Assembly (NCBI GenBank): GCA_947247005.1
Contig: OX365955.1
Coordinates: forward strand, 20,999,322 to 21,063,321
Reading direction: 5' to 3'
DNA: 64,000 nucleotides
Origin: Spisula solida
Lineage: Eukaryota; Mollusca; Bivalvia; Venerida; Mactridae
Under the pieces are notes generated by a model. It had not been told where the DNA came from. It saw nothing but the letters and a program-made list of their open reading frames with translations, and made no database searches. Shown piece after piece: positions 1-11,497 of the stretch (the first letter of the stretch is position 1; the number at the start of each line of letters is the position of its first letter). The position numbers and the translations under genes are program-made.

Positions 1-245
1 ATGTAATCTGGTAATTAATGTTGCAAATATTTCAGCCTAATTACTACCATGCACAACAAACAAAACGGGGATAAAAGCTGAGTAATCCTCATGATAGGAC
101 CTGTGAAATTTTAGACAGTAGTAAGAGGAGATAACTAACTAATATCTCCCATTGACACTAAAGTGCCAAACGAAAAAAGCTATTTTCTGTAATTACACCT
201 TGTTTCATATACTGTAAAGTGTATATACATGTATATATATGGTTA

Positions 246-892
246 ACGGATTTAAAAACGCGACACTTGGGTTTGTTGGCATATTTTAGAAAAACAAATT
301 CTCATATAAAATGTATTTGTATATTCGTAAAGGCTAATTCAATATCGTCATTTTTATACCAAACTTAATAAAATCCAACGAGTATTAATTAAATTATCGC
401 ACGAAAAAGACATTGATCCAGAAAACAAAAGTAGCATGTTTATTGGCGCATTGGTTTTATCGTTGAAGATGACCAGCCTGAATAACAGATCGAATGTTTA
501 CGCAAGGCTATAGTCTAATTTCTATATACAAATTCTAAACTAAATTGAATATGATAAATGACATATCAAAATTTCATTTAAAATGTGTCTATATGACACG
601 GAAACATTGTTGCAGGAAACATACATCGGTGTCTCATTGACCTGCAAATAATGTTTTTTATGGTCAAGGGGAGGTAACCATGTAAAGATTTTTTGTCAGA
701 ATGCGACTTTTGTTTTCTGGGTCGACGTATTGATTGTACTATATATTTGTTAATACTCGTCTCATTTTTATCATCTTAGTACCAAAATTACGCCAATACA
801 TTTACCTTTAATCTGCACTATTCCACTACCGGCATAAACTTGAGCTGTCTTCTATAAAACAACATACCCCAGTGTCGCGTTTTTAAATCCGT
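246..892. mobile_element. Non-autonomous DNA transposon (PIF/Harbinger-like MITE)
   Basis: The ends are inverted copies of each other: ACGGATTTAAAAACGCG opens at 246 and its complement closes at 892, with about 21-25 bases matching. TTA stands directly outside both ends (243-245 and 893-895), as expected of the 3-bp TWA target duplications of PIF/Harbinger elements. No coding capacity is visible inside. It lies just upstream of the first tandem unit and is not repeated ahead of the second. Confidence 0.75.
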
Positions 893-1358
893 TTAGTATA
901 GTATTCAGTTGTTAACATATAACCATTGTGTCCGTACAACACCATACTTTTAGGTGTATTTAATATAAATATGATTAATCGGCATTTGATGATATGTGTT
1001 GCATAAAACGTGTTACTGCTGAATACGTGGGTGTTTGACGGTTAAAATATGGTCATTTGGGATTGGATAAAATGTGCAATGTGGATTAACATGTTGAGTA
1101 ATGGAAAAGTAATCAACCAACGGCCGTTTTGTTTTTGGCGGTTCATGATGGTCTTACATAGCAATAAATGAATATGCATACCTAGGTGGTCGTTTAATTA
1201 ATGCTTCATTGATTGTTATATAAGACTATTACACCGCCATGCAGTGCCAAAATTAAAAATGGCCGCTGGTTGTTTACTTTTCCACTAAGAACTCAGTGGT
1301 CCCAGCTTACCAACAACACATGTTTGACTTACCATATTTGGTGTTCTGGCTTTTGCAG

Positions 1359-2279
1359 ATTTACCATCAGGCTACACGTATGGTCGTAATAAGGCGATGA
1401 GAAACGCAATGGGTAAGTACGAGACATGTTATCGTTCCTATACCACATCAAACGTACAACGTGTTGGATTAATGGCAGTTTGGTTTAGTGACGACAGCTT
1501 GGTTCAGTGACGACAGTTTGGTTCAGTGAAGGCAGTTGGGGTACATGGTTGGCAGTCAAAGATGACAGTTGTGCTAGCCGCTAGATTGATTCTAAATTTA
1601 CGTATGGCACACATTTCCAATTTCTGTAGCTTTTTTTCGTTGGTTTTCTGAGTAACTGTTTCAACAAGAGACAAACAATGTACCAGTTGTGTATCCACGA
1701 TACAATGAAAAATATTCACATTCAATTAAAATGTTACAAAATAGTCTATACGTGTCTTACGAAATCAATTTGGCGGTATAGTCATTAATGCTACCTGTTG
1801 AACGGTGTGTACTTTGTGATAACCATTTCATTCAATAAATCACACTGGCTTTCCTAATGAGTGTATAATTATTTTATTCCATTGGCAGCGGCTTTCTCTA
1901 ACGTAGTCACCACCGGTACTGACTTATACATGTATATATTTGGTGCTTGCTTCGTTGATTGTACATGTAATACATTGTGCTTAGAGTGTAGGGTATCGCA
2001 CACATCAAATCAAAATAACAATTTTTAACAAGATGAACACTATATTAATGATAAAATAAGCACTTTTTATACTTTGCTATTTATATTGTTTTGATTCAAT
2101 ACTGTTATTTTCCAGCACCTAATGGTTACGGTAGGTTTCCGGGAACTCCTGGTAACAACTTAAAGGTGAGATCAAGCGGACCTTGGGTCAGCAAGTATGG
2201 ACAAGATCCGAGTAACTTCGCGAACGAATGGCTCAACCTGATATCCGGTGACGGTGGACATTTGAGAGAACAGCGTTGA
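1359..2279 (+). CDS. Last two exons of an unrecognised gene (unit 1 copy)
   Basis: Two exons join in frame. Exon A is 1359-1412, after a TTTTGCAG acceptor and before GTAAGT. Exon B is 2116-2279, after a TTTCCAG acceptor, ending in TGA. Exon A starts two bases into a codon and ends after the first base of one, and exon B completes it. The joined tail is 71 whole codons, rich in Gly, Asn and Pro, with pieces such as PSGYTYGR, NGYGRFPGTPG and GPWVSKYGQDPSNF. The N-terminal part must lie left of the window or in exons I could not find. I do not recognise the family. There is no signal peptide or membrane segment in this part. A copy in unit 2 has both splice sites but a broken reading frame. Confidence 0.6.
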
Positions 2280-3658
2280 AAAGGGAAATACAATTTAAAA
2301 CCTACTACTGTAAAATAATTATAATACAAGTGAACCAGTTTCCAGGAAAACCTACTATTTTGACATTGTGTAATTAGTGTATGTAATAAGGATTTGAAAA
2401 AGCTCTAAAATAAGAAAATATTAATTCAGTTTTAAATAATTTAATCATATGCTAGTACATGTAGTATATCTTAGATTTAAATTCGTGAATTATGTTGAAA
2501 TGAATGGTAACTAATTCCGGAAAGGTACTCTGATTGCAAAAAACAAGGAGTGTGTCGCTTAAAACAGTAGTGGTCTTTCATGTAAAGTTTTGCTGTCACA
2601 GTTTGTTTGAATCATGCTAAATTGTACCAAATAACAAGTGTGCGTTTTTAAATGTACGCAGTATACATACATGTATACATGCGTAGTATTGCAAACGATT
2701 AGCCCAGAGAACAGAGTTCTCGCTAGTCATCCTGGCAATCCGGATTGGATACTCACTCGGACATGTTATGTTCGTACAGTACGAAACGGACTCTTCTTTG
2801 ACCATTTAAAATTTATACGAACTGACGGTTAAGGTGCGTCATACAACAGAATGCAAAATCAACAATGTAATAAATATACATTTTGTACATCTACATACAA
2901 ATAGGTAAGTATTTATGTGTTACGACTTATTGAACTAAGTTGGATTGTGCGATCTATGGAACAGTTCAGTCATAAAGGAATTATTTCTCTTTTTCAATGC
3001 AACCCCTAAAATTATTAGGTCACTACACACTCAAAAAAACATTTACTTTTTAAAACTTTACAATAAAGTTTAATATTTTTTAACATACGGAACAAACTGA
3101 ATGGGACGACAATATAGTGACATAGACACGTGACATTATCAGTGTAGTAACATCAAAATGAATAAGGAAATGTTTCTAAAGAATACACGATCAACGTAGC
3201 AGCTGAGAAACATAACGAAGGTTTATAAAAGCAATAGTTTGACGATATCAACACCATAAATAAAAAGAAATAGTTGCACTCAAAATATAAAAGGTAAAAT
3301 AGTACCCAGAGTAGGATTCCAATGCACAAATTATTAAAATAAACACAATAGCAGTCCGATCCACTATCCAGTAAAAGGATAATGAAATTCGGAAAGGGAA
3401 TGCAGCACTCAACAGAAACAGCCGAGCACAAAAAGAATAAAAAGGATAAGACAAAAAAGTAATAGCACAGACCACATGCAGTATACGTCACAATGCCCAA
3501 CACAAAACTGAACCAGAAAATGAAACTAAATCACTACAAGTCAGGTGTCAAAGTCACGAACATGTACTGAAGATAAAATCAAATAATCGACAACTACTAA
3601 CAACCCTGGTTTACATGCATTTGTAACGCTGATACTTTGGAAAAAGCCCTACCTCATG

Positions 3659-6600
3659 TTAATTACTTGCGCCAACATGAGGTATGCCCGACTGTTGTCG
3701 TCGCTGAATTAACGAAAGAACACACCGGATCGAAACGATCAATATGACAATACATACAAAAATGATGGTGATGATAATTTCCTTTGACGTACTCGCGAAT
3801 CGATCACTCAGTACACTGCTATTCAGAAGGGCGTCTGTTTCTGTTCGTTCATCCTTTCCGTTTCTGTTCGAATGAGATTCTGGGCTACCACGGAATAATA
3901 TGTCGCTCAATTTTGGATTCCATGTAAATGTAACAAAATTATAAGAATGAATATTGTTGCCACATACCATTTCTTTTGAGTTCTCATTTAGAGCTAATTC
4001 TGTTAACCAAATATATATTCCATTACGGAGTTTGATGGTCAAGTCAGTGCGGCGGGCAATTTCATTTTCAGATAAAACAACGCGGTAACAAAAGCTAGAT
4101 TTAGCTAGTCGCATTTCTTTCTTGTTTGAGGTATCTAATTTGTCATGAGAAAAATATAGTTTGTAATTTAGTCCGCCATAATTTGTATGCAATACTTTAG
4201 ACTCAAGTTCTGTTATAAGTACAAAGATTTTTCCGTTCATTACAACGCGGAAATAACGAATATTGTCCATCAATAATTGTAGAAGGGCGTAGTTACGTAA
4301 GAACGTAGTTTTTGTTTCCTCAGCGATATAGTATATGATTGAATGGGCACCAATAAAATATCCTCCACGAGGTGCAAATAGATACAGTTCATATCTATAA
4401 TTGCTGAATGTGTTTGCGATCAGTGCGTTTGATTTTGATGAGTATATCTTGAAGACGTTGTCAATGTGTTCAACTGCAAGTAATTCGGCTGCTGTAATCT
4501 TTAATTCCGCTTTAAAATATACATTTTCCATTGTAAGGTAGGTAGGCAAACAGACACCGTCCTTCTTGAAGAAATACTGGGGACAATACACACTTCGACA
4601 TGAATTCTACAAAAGAAATCATCTACATTAGACGCTTGCTTATTTAGAACGCGTAAAGGGACACTTGATAAGTAATACATGTACAAATCAACTAGTATAC
4701 AAGTACTGAATTCTATTGATTTCAAATTAGCCACCCTATAAAATAAATGTTTTGGACAACAATGCCTTTCAGCTTTTTGACAGGTGGCGGGGATACAAGG
4801 GGAATTAGACAGACGAATCTTCCCGAAAGGCGAAAATTAGACGACTTTATCGACTCCGAGGGAATAGACTTTGGTCCGGGAATTTCGACACTGCGACATA
4901 CGACAGCGATACTTTTATTCGTGTTTATATTAAAGTATGTGGAGAAACTATGCCCAAAGCTGGGGATTTAGACAGTAAACATTTCAAAAAATGGAAAATG
5001 TCTAATTCCCGAGTGGTCGACCCCCCCTCTAATATGGCATGGTATATTGCTAGCTTAGAATTAAAAGGTCGTAAGTACACAATCAATATTTTGAGAAAAC
5101 AAAAAAAACTGACTGAAAACTACTCTTTACAAAGGGAAAAACAAGCTTTTAAAACTTCAGTATGGTCAACATGACCACTTCCGATTTTCATGAAAATATT
5201 CTCATAAGAGGCGCCTTCAAATATGTCTTATGAGGTATAAGACAGTGGTATAGTGTAGGTTGTCTTTTATAAAAAGCATTTTATTTTAATGTGATGAGAA
5301 TGGGCAATACTGACAGTTCATTCTGAGACCGTTGAAATGTTGTAAGTAAGTAAGTAAGTAAGTAAGTAAAGTCTTTATTTTGACAATAATGCAATCTTTC
5401 ATATGGGCCTCGTGCGTGTCTCGTACGGAAATTTAAAATATGATTTGTACTTTAGTTCCTAATACTGAGAGATCAATCTAAATGTATATAATTATTGTCT
5501 TTTCGGGTATACGTATATATTTTATAACACTATTCGTATAATATAACAAAGCATGTGGCCAATTAAAACACGTTTTAACATAATACATGTGCATGTTTCA
5601 TCATTTTTACGACGAAGTATTTGACATGACACATATAAATATATATAAATGTATATTAAAATGATATGAGTTATACGCACATGTACGCTTATAATTGAAA
5701 GTCGTTTTAAATGAGGATCACCGCCTCCTCGATAGTTTAGTGGTTGAGCGTTCGCTTCGAGTGCGGGAGGTCTCGGCTTCGATCCCTGGCCGCGTCATAC
5801 CAAAGACGAAATAAAACAGGTACCAGAAATTCCCTTGCCAGACGCCAAGCATAAAAGGGAAAGTGGTTTCTCTTCTCTCATACCCTCGTGGCGATGAACC
5901 AGGAATGAGGTGTCGAGAGTGATTAATATAAGTTGGAAAAACATGTTTCACAATCGACCTTAAATAAATTAGTATAAACTATAGAGGATCAAATTGACTA
6001 GTTTAACTGTCTCATAAATGAATGGAGTTCATTACCAGATCTATGTTGAATTTCGGGATATTTGCACTCACCATTTCATTGTCGTAAAACAGCCCGGTTC
6101 CACAGTTTCCTTCAGGAATAGTAAAAGCTTTTTTTATAAGAGAGGTGGTCTTATCAGCCTTCATGTGTGTATTAACGTGTAGGTAAGTTTCCCGTTGATC
6201 ACGGTCGAAATACTGACATATCTTTCCAAATACGGCAAGATTTGGCTTGGTACACAAAAAACAGGTAATATTGTCAAAGTTAATTGAGTTTGAATGCGTA
6301 TCCATAGCATCAAGAGTGCTGTAGAATTGTTGGCATATATTCTTGAGTATATGTGACGGCGTATTGGTTATACACGCTGTACTTGTGCTTGTAAGCACGC
6401 ACGTTTTCACTAATCTAGAAATTTCTAAAGGTGGTTGGTAAAGCACATTGCACAAACCGATCTTGTTCTGTACAGCTTTGGTAAACAATGTTTGTGGATC
6501 CAAAGCGAAATAGTGCGTGCTATTTAACACCGGGTTTATAGGACATTTGTGTATGACATTCCATTGAACAAAGTTTGAAGCCAGGTCTCCTTCGTTACAA

Positions 6601-7217
6601 TAATAACAAAACACATTCCTGTATGTGACATGTGTGTCTAATGATGTAACTGGTATATGCATATCAAAGTCTGAGTCCGATGATTCGTCAAAAGAACATT
6701 TTAATTCAGGACTATGAATATCTTTTGATGTCTGCAAGAAGTTGTCTGAGCACTGAGTAACCATGAGATACGTGGAAGATTCTAGTGTTTCAGGTTTCAG
6801 TTGATTCGTAATAACTTTTGCATCAATGCATTTAAAACTGGCAACATCATTTGGGTTTAAGATTTTGCTCTCGGTGTGTTTTGAAATTCCGGTAGTATCC
6901 TTAGAATCGTAAAGGGTTGCTGCTGGTGTGGTCTGATCGTCGTATAATCCTGTCAGATACATAAACTCACTGTGATGCCAATGTAAACAGCAGCTGTCAC
7001 GGCCTTTGCATGTCGGGTCTTCACACACGCATACTTGATCACAACATGATTTTGAAGCGCGTGTGTCACATATAGAAACATTTGCACATCGTGCACTTTT
7101 AAGATTTATCAGATAATCCAAACGTTTCCTATATCGTTGTGGAAACACTGCTGTAGTCTCCAGGGAAAATGATTCACTAAGAAGTACAAGAACGAAACCT
7201 TTGACTACAATATGCAT
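3659..7217 (-). CDS. Receptor-like single-pass membrane protein, copy 1
   Basis: Two exons: 7217-6072 and 4606-3659, joined in phase 0 (donor GTGAGT at 6071, acceptor TTTTGTAG ending at 4607), giving 697 aa. The start at 7217 is the first Met shared with the unit 2 copy and opens a hydrophobic signal peptide (MHIVVKGFVLVLL). Residues 44-77 hold nine cysteines (C44, C50, C58, C59, C63, C65, C70, C76, C77) spaced like a somatomedin-B fold. A FCYYCN motif and further cysteine pairs follow, and exon 2 opens with NSCRSVYCPQYFF...C. NxS/T sites are frequent. One membrane segment (about 659-681) precedes a short basic tail (IQRRQQ). The ectodomain recalls those ahead of 7TM regions in Methuselah/adhesion-type receptors, but there is no 7TM. 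The ligand is unknown. The intron holds a SINE and a LINE tail. Confidence 0.8.
4787..5240. repeat. Dispersed repeats inside the receptor intron (unit 1)
   Basis: Two repeat pieces are fused here. The first (about 4787-5030) matches the left part of a GGGG-rich element at 13,440-13,680 (GGGGATACA...GAATTAGACAGACGAA). The second (about 5040-5240) matches 13,990-14,210 and, inverted, 13,155-13,400; its ends resemble GCTTAGAAT...AAGGTCGTA. The short ORFs here are translations of repeat sequence. Confidence 0.6.
5340..5400 (-). mobile_element. 3' tail of a LINE-like element, (AAGT)n
   Basis: AAGT repeated about seven times is followed by AAAGTCTTTATTTT. This is the reverse complement of an AT-rich 3' end finishing in a short tandem tail, as many molluscan non-LTR retrotransposons have. 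The same tail sits at 14,293-14,330 in unit 2, so it predates the duplication. Confidence 0.5.
5721..5983 (+). mobile_element. tRNA-derived SINE with target-site duplication
   Basis: The left end reads like a tRNA: an A-box-like TAGTTTAGTGGTTGAGC and a B-box-like GCTTCGATCCC about 40 bases later. A body and an A/T-rich tail follow. GAGGATCA occurs on both sides (5713-5720 and 5984-5991). Unit 2 has a single uninterrupted version of this site near 14,680, so the insertion is absent there. Confidence 0.8.
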
Positions 7218-7399
7218 TGTGACTACCATCTTGTAACATACAAAAATGTTCATTTGTACAATATATAACAAAGGCTGTACGTATTGAAATTCCAGCATAG
7301 ATTTGAAACAATTAAAGAGGGAAGGGCGATTTATCATCAACTCAAACTATTAATACAACGATACCATGGTAACTAGTGTTAATGATGAAACACGTAATA

Positions 7400-7607
7400 A
7401 CGTCAGAGAAAATGTTTAGTCTATATTAAAATCATACTTATCCGCAAATCTAACAAAGATAAATTAAAAACACTCGGGTTATTGCTGTTTACCTATTATA
7501 TCAGGATCTTTTAATACAATACTTTAAATGTCAATAATTACTTTTTTGTATTATCTGCCATTTTATTGATGCTGTTGAATGTTTGTATATATTTATGCTT
7601 TTTTTAT
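7400..7607 (+). mobile_element. 3' fragment of a LINE at the junction between tandem units
   Basis: This stretch is almost identical to the reverse complement of about 8810-9025, the 3' part of the LINE reverse-transcriptase fragment in unit 2. It fills the gap between the end of unit 1 and the start of unit 2 and is absent from the outer borders at 985 and 16,090. Confidence 0.75.
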
Positions 7608-7915
7608 TTGATGATATTTGTTGCATAAAACATGTTGCTGCTGAATACGTTGGTGTTTGTGCTAAATATGGCGAATTGGGATTGGATAAAATAGTCTTGG
7701 TGTAATAGTCTTACATAGCAATAAATGAATATGTATACCTAGGTGGTCGTTTAATTAATGCTTCATTGATTGTTATGTAAGACTATTACACCGCCATACA
7801 TTGCCAAAATTAAAAATGGCCACTGGTTGTTTACTTTTCCACTAAGAACTCTGCGGTCCTAGCTTACCAACAACACATGTTTGACTTACCCTATTTGGTG
7901 TTCTGGCTTTTGCAG

Positions 7916-9608
7916 ATTTACCATCAGGCTACACGTATGGTCGTGATAAAGCGATGAGAAACGCAATGGGTAAGTACGAGACATGTTATCGTTCCTATAC
8001 CACATCAAACGTACAACGTGTTGGATTAATGGCAGTTTGGTTCAGTGACGGCAGCTTGGTCAGTGACGGCAGCTTGGTTCAGTGACGACAGTTTGGTTCA
8101 ATGAATGCAGTTGGGGTACAGGGATGACAGTCATGGATGACAGTAATGCTGGCAGCTCGATTGATTCTAAATTTACGCAACGTATGTCACGTATTTGTGT
8201 AGCGTGTTTCGTTGCTTTTCTGAGTACCTGTTTCAACAAAGGACAAACAATGTACCAGTTGTGCGTCCACGGAAAAATGAAAAATATTCACATATAATTC
8301 AATTAAAATGTTACAAAATAGTCAATACGTGTCTTACAAAATCAATTTGGCGGTATAGTCATTAATGCTACTTGTTGAACGGTGTGTACCTTGTGATAAC
8401 AATTTCATTCAATAAATCACACTGACTTTCCTAATGAGTGTATAACTATGTTATTCCATTGGCATGTATATATTTGGTGCTTGCTTCGTTGATTGTACAT
8501 GTAATACATTGTGCTTAGAATGTAGGGTATCGCACACATCAAAATGACAATTTTTAACAAGACGAACACTAGAATAATGATGACATCAGGACTTCAAAAC
8601 TAGACAACTGTTTCGTTTTTATTGTGATTGTGAACAGCACAAACACATGAGTCTTTCTTTTCTTAAAAAGACCCACTGTATATAGAAGTGCCTGACTGCT
8701 GTGTGTGAACAGCTTTTAACACATCGCAAAATACTCAAAATGAGGGATGCGATTAATAATAATAATAATAATAACTTTATTTTCCGATGATATACCCATT
8801 AAGCCTAGGGCTTATCTCCCATGGGGTCATCTAACAAAACATTCAAAAGCATCAATAAAATGACAAACAATACAAAAGAGTAAATATTGACTTTTAAAAT
8901 ATTGTATTAAAAGATCCTGATATAATAGGTAACCAGCAATAACCCGAGTGTTTTTAATTTATCTTTGTTAGATTTGCGGATAAGTATGATTTTAATATAG
9001 ATTTAAACATTTTCTCTGACGTTGTGTTTTTAACTTGACTAGGCAAAGCGTTCCATATTGTCACAGCTTTATACTGGAAAGTTAATTTAGTAAAGTTTGA
9101 TTTACAAACAGGATGTACTGTGTTATTATTCGTTACAGATCGCAATGAATACACATTATTTGTTGAAAATTGTAGAATATCAGACATATATATATAGGGG
9201 ACAAGTTATTTAACGTTTTATGTACCAGTACAGCAACATGATATTTACATCTTAACAAAAATGGCATAAGATTATGTTCTTGAAATAAAATATTTGCATC
9301 ATATTCATATGATTTGTCTGATATCATTCGCACTGCCCTCTTCCGGATGATGATTATTTGTTTAAACATTTCATCGAAGATGAGTGCCATAAAACAACAC
9401 ATGATGATGACTAAATAAGCATTTTTTATACTTTGCTATTTATATTGTTTTGATTTAATACTGTTATTTTCCAGCACCTAATGGTTACGGTAGGTTTCCG
9501 GGAACTACTGGTAACAACTTAAAGGTGAGATCAAGCGGGCCGTGGGTCAGCAAATATGGACAAGATCCGAGTAACTTCGCGAACGTAGCTCAACCTCATA
9601 TCCTGTGA
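7916..9608 (+). pseudogene. Unit 2 copy of the two-exon tail, frameshifted
   Basis: Exon A (7916-7969) keeps its acceptor and GTAAGT donor. Exon B starts at 9475 with its acceptor intact. Compared with unit 1, exon B has lost two bases where GCGAACGAATGGCTC has become GCGAACGTAGCTC. The frame shifts and ends early at TGA 9606-9608, changing the last residues to NVAQPHIL. A LINE lies in the intron. Upstream exons would have to be shared with unit 1, so this is most simply a duplicated 3' fragment under no constraint. A functional alternative C-terminus is less likely. Confidence 0.7.
8585..9403 (-). mobile_element. 5'-truncated non-LTR retrotransposon (CR1/Jockey-like RT tail) nested in another repeat
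   Basis: The minus strand from about 9402 to 8954 encodes the C-terminal end of a reverse transcriptase in two frames (breaks near 9190). Visible pieces include RKRAVRMISD, KTLNNLSPIY and IWNALPSQVK followed by FKSILKSYL, the usual ending of these proteins. The 3' end runs into an (AAT)n tail at 8755-8775. About 8585-8752 is a different repeat with a relative near 43,496-43,540. ATGATGAC lies on both sides of the composite (8577-8584, 9404-9411); unit 1 has no insertion here. Confidence 0.8.
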
Positions 9609-9944
9609 CGGAGGACATTTGAGAGAACAGCGTTGAAAAGGAAACATTATTTAAAACCTACTACTGTAAAATAATTATAATACAAGTGAACTAGTCTCCA
9701 GGAAAACCTATTATTTTGACATTGTGTAATCAGTGTATGTAATAAGGTTAAATAAGAAATTATTAATTCAGTATAAAATAATTTAATCATTTACATTGTA
9801 CATGTACATGTAGTATATTTTAGATTTAAATTTGCTCATGAATTATGTTGAAATAATTGGTGACCAATTCCGGAAAGGTACTCTGATTGAAAAAAACAAG
9901 GTGTGTGTAGCTTAAAACGGTAGTGGTCTTTCATGTAAAAAGAT

Positions 9945-10082
9945 TCTATTAAGTCAGACAGGAGGGCAGCATTCAACTTAACCAGCCGAGCACATAAAAC
10001 ATTAAAAACACACAAAGCACAATGCCCAACTGAACCAACCAAGCACAGGAACATAAAACACATACAAGGCACAATGCCCAAC
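9945..10082. repeat. Dispersed repeat 'GCCGAGCACA...GCACAATGCCCAAC'
   Basis: Two partial tandem copies of a motif with CCGAGCACATAAAAC and GCACAATGCCCAAC lie here. Related copies occur at 3395-3515, 10,800-10,940 and 10,970-11,055, and an inverted one near 12,790-12,900. The motif is absent at the matching position in unit 1. The hydrophobic ORFs in these copies are not conserved genes as far as I can tell. Confidence 0.55.
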
Positions 10083-10368
10083 TATTTTTTGCTGTCATAG
10101 TTTGTTTGAATCATGCTAAATTGTACCAAATAACAAGTGTGCGTTTTTAAATGACTCAGTATACATACGTGTATACGTGCATTGTATTGCAAACAATTAG
10201 CCCAGTGAACAGAGTTCTCGCTAGTCATCCCGGCCAATCCGGATTGGATACTCAATCGGACAGGTTATGTTCGTACAATACGAAACGGACTCGTCTTTCA
10301 CCATTTACAATTATACAAAAATGACGGTTAAGGCGCGTCATACAATACAAAGCAAAATCAACAATGTA

Positions 10369-10575
10369 TAGTCCGCCCAGGATAATGTGATATTTACAAA
10401 CATGAATCGGTTTGGTCAACTGTGGCAAAATTTGTTTTTATACAAATCTCTAAAATAACCAGATAAGGTCAGTATTGTACTCAAAACGTCACTGATAATT
10501 GGTACACATAACTGTAATCCACCTTTGTGGACTATACCAAATTTTCCCGCATATCACATTATCCTGGGCGCACTA
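10369..10575. mobile_element. Tc1/mariner-type MITE with ~25-bp TIRs
   Basis: It starts TAGTCCGCCCAGGATAAT and ends with the complement ATTATCCTGGGCGCACTA, one mismatch in about 25 bases. TA flanks both sides (10,367-68 and 10,576-77). Length is 207 bp with no coding capacity. The corresponding place in unit 1 (about 2870-2930) lacks it. Confidence 0.85.
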
Positions 10576-11497
10576 TACAACTTATTGAACTAAGTTGGAT
10601 TGTTCGATCTATGGAACAGTTCAGTCATAAAGGAATTGTTTCTCTTTTTCAATGCAACGCCTAAAATTATTAGGTCACTAAAGAATGAAATAGTTGCACT
10701 CGAAATATAAATGGTAAAATAGTACCCAGAGTAGAATCCCAATGTACAAATTATCAAGATAAACACAATAGCAGTCCGATTCTCTATCCAGTAAAAGGAT
10801 AATGAAACTCGGAAAGGGAATGCAGCACTCAACAGAAACAGCCGAGCACAAAAAGAATAAAAAGGATAAGACAAAAAAGTAAAAGCACAGACCACATGCA
10901 GTATACGTCACAATGCTCAACACAAAACTGAACCAGAAAATGAAACTAAATCACTACAAAAAGATTATATTAAGTCAGACAGGGAAGGCAGCACTCAACT
11001 TAACCAGCCGAGCACATAAAACATTAAAAACACACAAAGCACAATGCCCAACTGAAAACTAAAACGGAACGAGAGCCAGGTGACGAGAAAACAACAACAG
11101 TTACTGGACACCACACACCACAAGGACAATCTACAACACATATATAGTGTACATGCAATTTTGAAAGATACGAAGCAGCCTTGTGCTGGACATCGAAATT
11201 GCAGAATGGCACATACGAAATGAACAAAATTGAACAAAAAGGCACAATGGCGAAATATTTTTGTATTTTTACTATAAAGTGGACAAAACAAGTCAGGTGT
11301 CAAAAAGGTGTCAAAGTCACGAACATGTACTGAAGATAAAATCAAATAATCGACAACTACTAACAACCCTGGTTTATATGCATTTGTAACGCTGATACTT
11401 TGGAAAAAAGCCCTACCAAACGAAATTTAATTCCTCAAAAGGAATGATAGTACAGTTACCATCAGAACGCTGCAAGGTGTATCGATGTATCCTCATG

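Larger units (their letters stand above)
985..7405. repeat. Tandem duplication unit 1
   Basis: From about 985 this segment matches 7608-16090 in the same order and orientation: two short plus-strand exons, dispersed repeats, then the two exons of a minus-strand receptor-like gene. The left boundary is where similarity begins (TTTGATGATAT at 985 and 7608). The right boundary is where similarity stops, after AATAACGT at about 7405 and 16095. The units differ by substitutions and by several large insertions. Boundaries were set by eye and may be off by tens of bases. Confidence 0.85.

Noticed and set aside
3153..3503. Hydrophobic ORFs of 75-123 aa, repeated at 10,590-11,366
   Set aside because: They are translations of a dispersed repeat (GCCGAGCACA family) in T-rich reverse orientation. 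Two overlapping frames look equally 'membrane-like', and the frames are not preserved between copies.
3659..4606. The 310-aa and 313-aa ORFs as separate genes from the 442-aa and 419-aa ORFs
   Set aside because: Matching GTGAGT donors and TTTTGTAG acceptors join them in phase in both units, and the combined protein gains a signal peptide plus a membrane anchor. Two separate genes would leave one with no start codon (GTG only).
9836..10081. Cysteine-rich 81-aa ORF (CALCVFNVLCARL), possible small secreted peptide
   Set aside because: The cysteine words come from the tandem GCACAATGCCCAAC repeat read in reverse, so the pattern is a repeat artefact.
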